In this document: piece by piece, positions 63,601 through 64,000 of the stretch
Position numbering within the stretch: position 1 is the stretch's first letter
Layout: every line of letters starts with the position of its first letter
Made by a program: the position numbers and the translations under genes
Notes under the pieces: model-generated
Databases searched by the model: none
The model's input: only the letters and a program-made list of their open reading frames with translations
Told to the model about the DNA's origin: nothing
Source: Argyresthia goedartella
Taxonomy: Eukaryota; Arthropoda; Insecta; Lepidoptera; Argyresthiidae
Assembly (NCBI GenBank): GCA_949825045.1
Contig: OX463829.1
Location: 248,001 to 312,000, forward strand
DNA length: 64,000 nucleotides
Reading direction: 5' to 3'

Positions 63601-64000
63601 ATGGACCTATACGCTGAGCTGCAGAAGAATATCGATGAAATCACGGAGACCTTCAGTGAGCGGATGGGGAAGTACGAGCAGGAACTGCATGCAGCCACAC
63701 CTACTCCAGGACCCCAGGACATCACCAAGCTGACACGTGAGTTCTCGGACTTCAAGTCTCTCGTGTGGAAGAGCCTCGGAATGCTGAAGAATTCACTGCA
63801 GCTTCTGACCCTCGGGCTCGACCGGCACGAGACCGCTGCGAGGCGTAAGGTGCTGCTGGTGCACGGTGTGCAAGAGGCGGCCAAAGAGGAAGCAGACGTC
63901 ATTTTGAAGGGTGTGCTCACAGACCGCCTCAAGGTGTCTGCAGAGTGCCTCCGCGACTTGAAGGTGGGTGCCAAGGGGACGAAATCTCGGCCGCTGCTTG
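63601..64000 (+). CDS. LINE-H ORF1, N-terminal part (runs off the window)
   Basis: An open frame from ATG at 63601 to the end (133 codons so far). It starts MDLYAELQKNIDEITETFSE, predicted to be coiled coil to about residue 70, then RRKVLLVHGVQEAAKEEAD and LKVGAKGTKSRPLL, the start of an RNA-binding (RRM-like) domain typical of LINE ORF1 proteins. GC-rich compared with its neighbours. The minus-strand frame over the same bases is a shadow. About 25 bp upstream it joins the broken end of LINE-G, so LINE-H may have inserted there, and 63575-63600 would be its 5' edge. Confidence 0.7.
   Translation, partial: MDLYAELQKNIDEITETFSERMGKYEQELHAATPTPGPQDITKLTREFSDFKSLVWKSLGMLKNSLQLLTLGLDRHETAARRKVLLVHGVQEAAKEEADVILKGVLTDRLKVSAECLRDLKVGAKGTKSRPLL

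Noticed and set aside
63552..63974. 140-codon minus-strand frame
   Set aside because: Antisense shadow of LINE-H ORF1; serine-rich composition arises from the complementary codons.

Overview
The window looks like a transposon-dense stretch of an insect nuclear genome, most likely a moth or butterfly (Lepidoptera). The evidence is spliced eukaryotic genes, a tRNA-derived SINE whose 3' part resembles the common lepidopteran family, scattered TAGGTACCTA-type motifs, several piggyBac relatives and an errantivirus-type env gene. I recognised no single-copy housekeeping gene. Almost every coding signal belongs to a mobile element or to a gene captured from one, and most are nested inside each other. 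Letters (LINE-A to LINE-H, piggyBac-1/2, Harbinger-1/2) are my own labels.

Layout. 1-2560: LINE-A on the minus strand (ORF1 plus the start of ORF2, running off the left edge). 2646-13200: piggyBac-1 (minus), cut into three pieces by LINE-B (3557-8026, 7-bp target duplication) and LINE-D (about 8222-13012). LINE-B is itself cut by LINE-C (6116-7075). 13210-16007: a minus-strand, apparently multi-exon piggyBac-derived gene (piggyBac-2) with a tandemly duplicated 75-nt exon, one copy of which carries a TA-flanked Tc1/mariner-like element. 16008-19654: mostly non-coding, with two candidate orphan exons. 19655-23627: a DD41D mariner-type transposon with 557-bp terminal inverted repeats, an intact 361-residue transposase and a 520-bp internal triplication. 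23800-28146: LINE-E (plus). 29121-30836: a two-exon Merlin/ISXO2-like transposase gene wrapped in a 131-bp satellite.

31633-41330: Harbinger-1, whose transposase (plus) and MADF/BESS accessory gene (minus) appear interlocked, each with an exon inside the other's intron. LINE-F (33487-40562) sits in the transposase and itself holds a LINE-B-type tail and a 2.2-kb LTR-like insert. 38831-49240: a 5,205-bp segment present twice in tandem. Each copy contains an open 486-codon reading frame that resembles an RNA-virus capsid protein, joined in the same orientation to the last 159 bp of a LINE-C-type element. This is the best candidate for an endogenous viral element made by LINE template switching.

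About 49020-57950: Harbinger-2, with a deleted HARBI1-like transposase (plus) and an intact, five-exon Myb/SANT-like accessory gene (minus). A Ty1/copia element (50659-55045, 5-bp target duplication) sits exactly at a transposase splice donor. 58340-61185: a 5'-truncated errantivirus-like Ty3/gypsy copy (integrase and broken env, minus). 61190-63574: LINE-G (plus), holding a SINE that holds a TA-flanked MITE. 63601-64000: the start of LINE-H ORF1, running off the right edge.

No working operon or pathway is implied. What the region shows is repeated nesting, LINE-driven capture, and a few frames still open: the DD41D transposase, the spliced Merlin frame, the Harbinger-2 accessory gene and the capsid-like frame. 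All homology calls are from motif recognition, not database searches.
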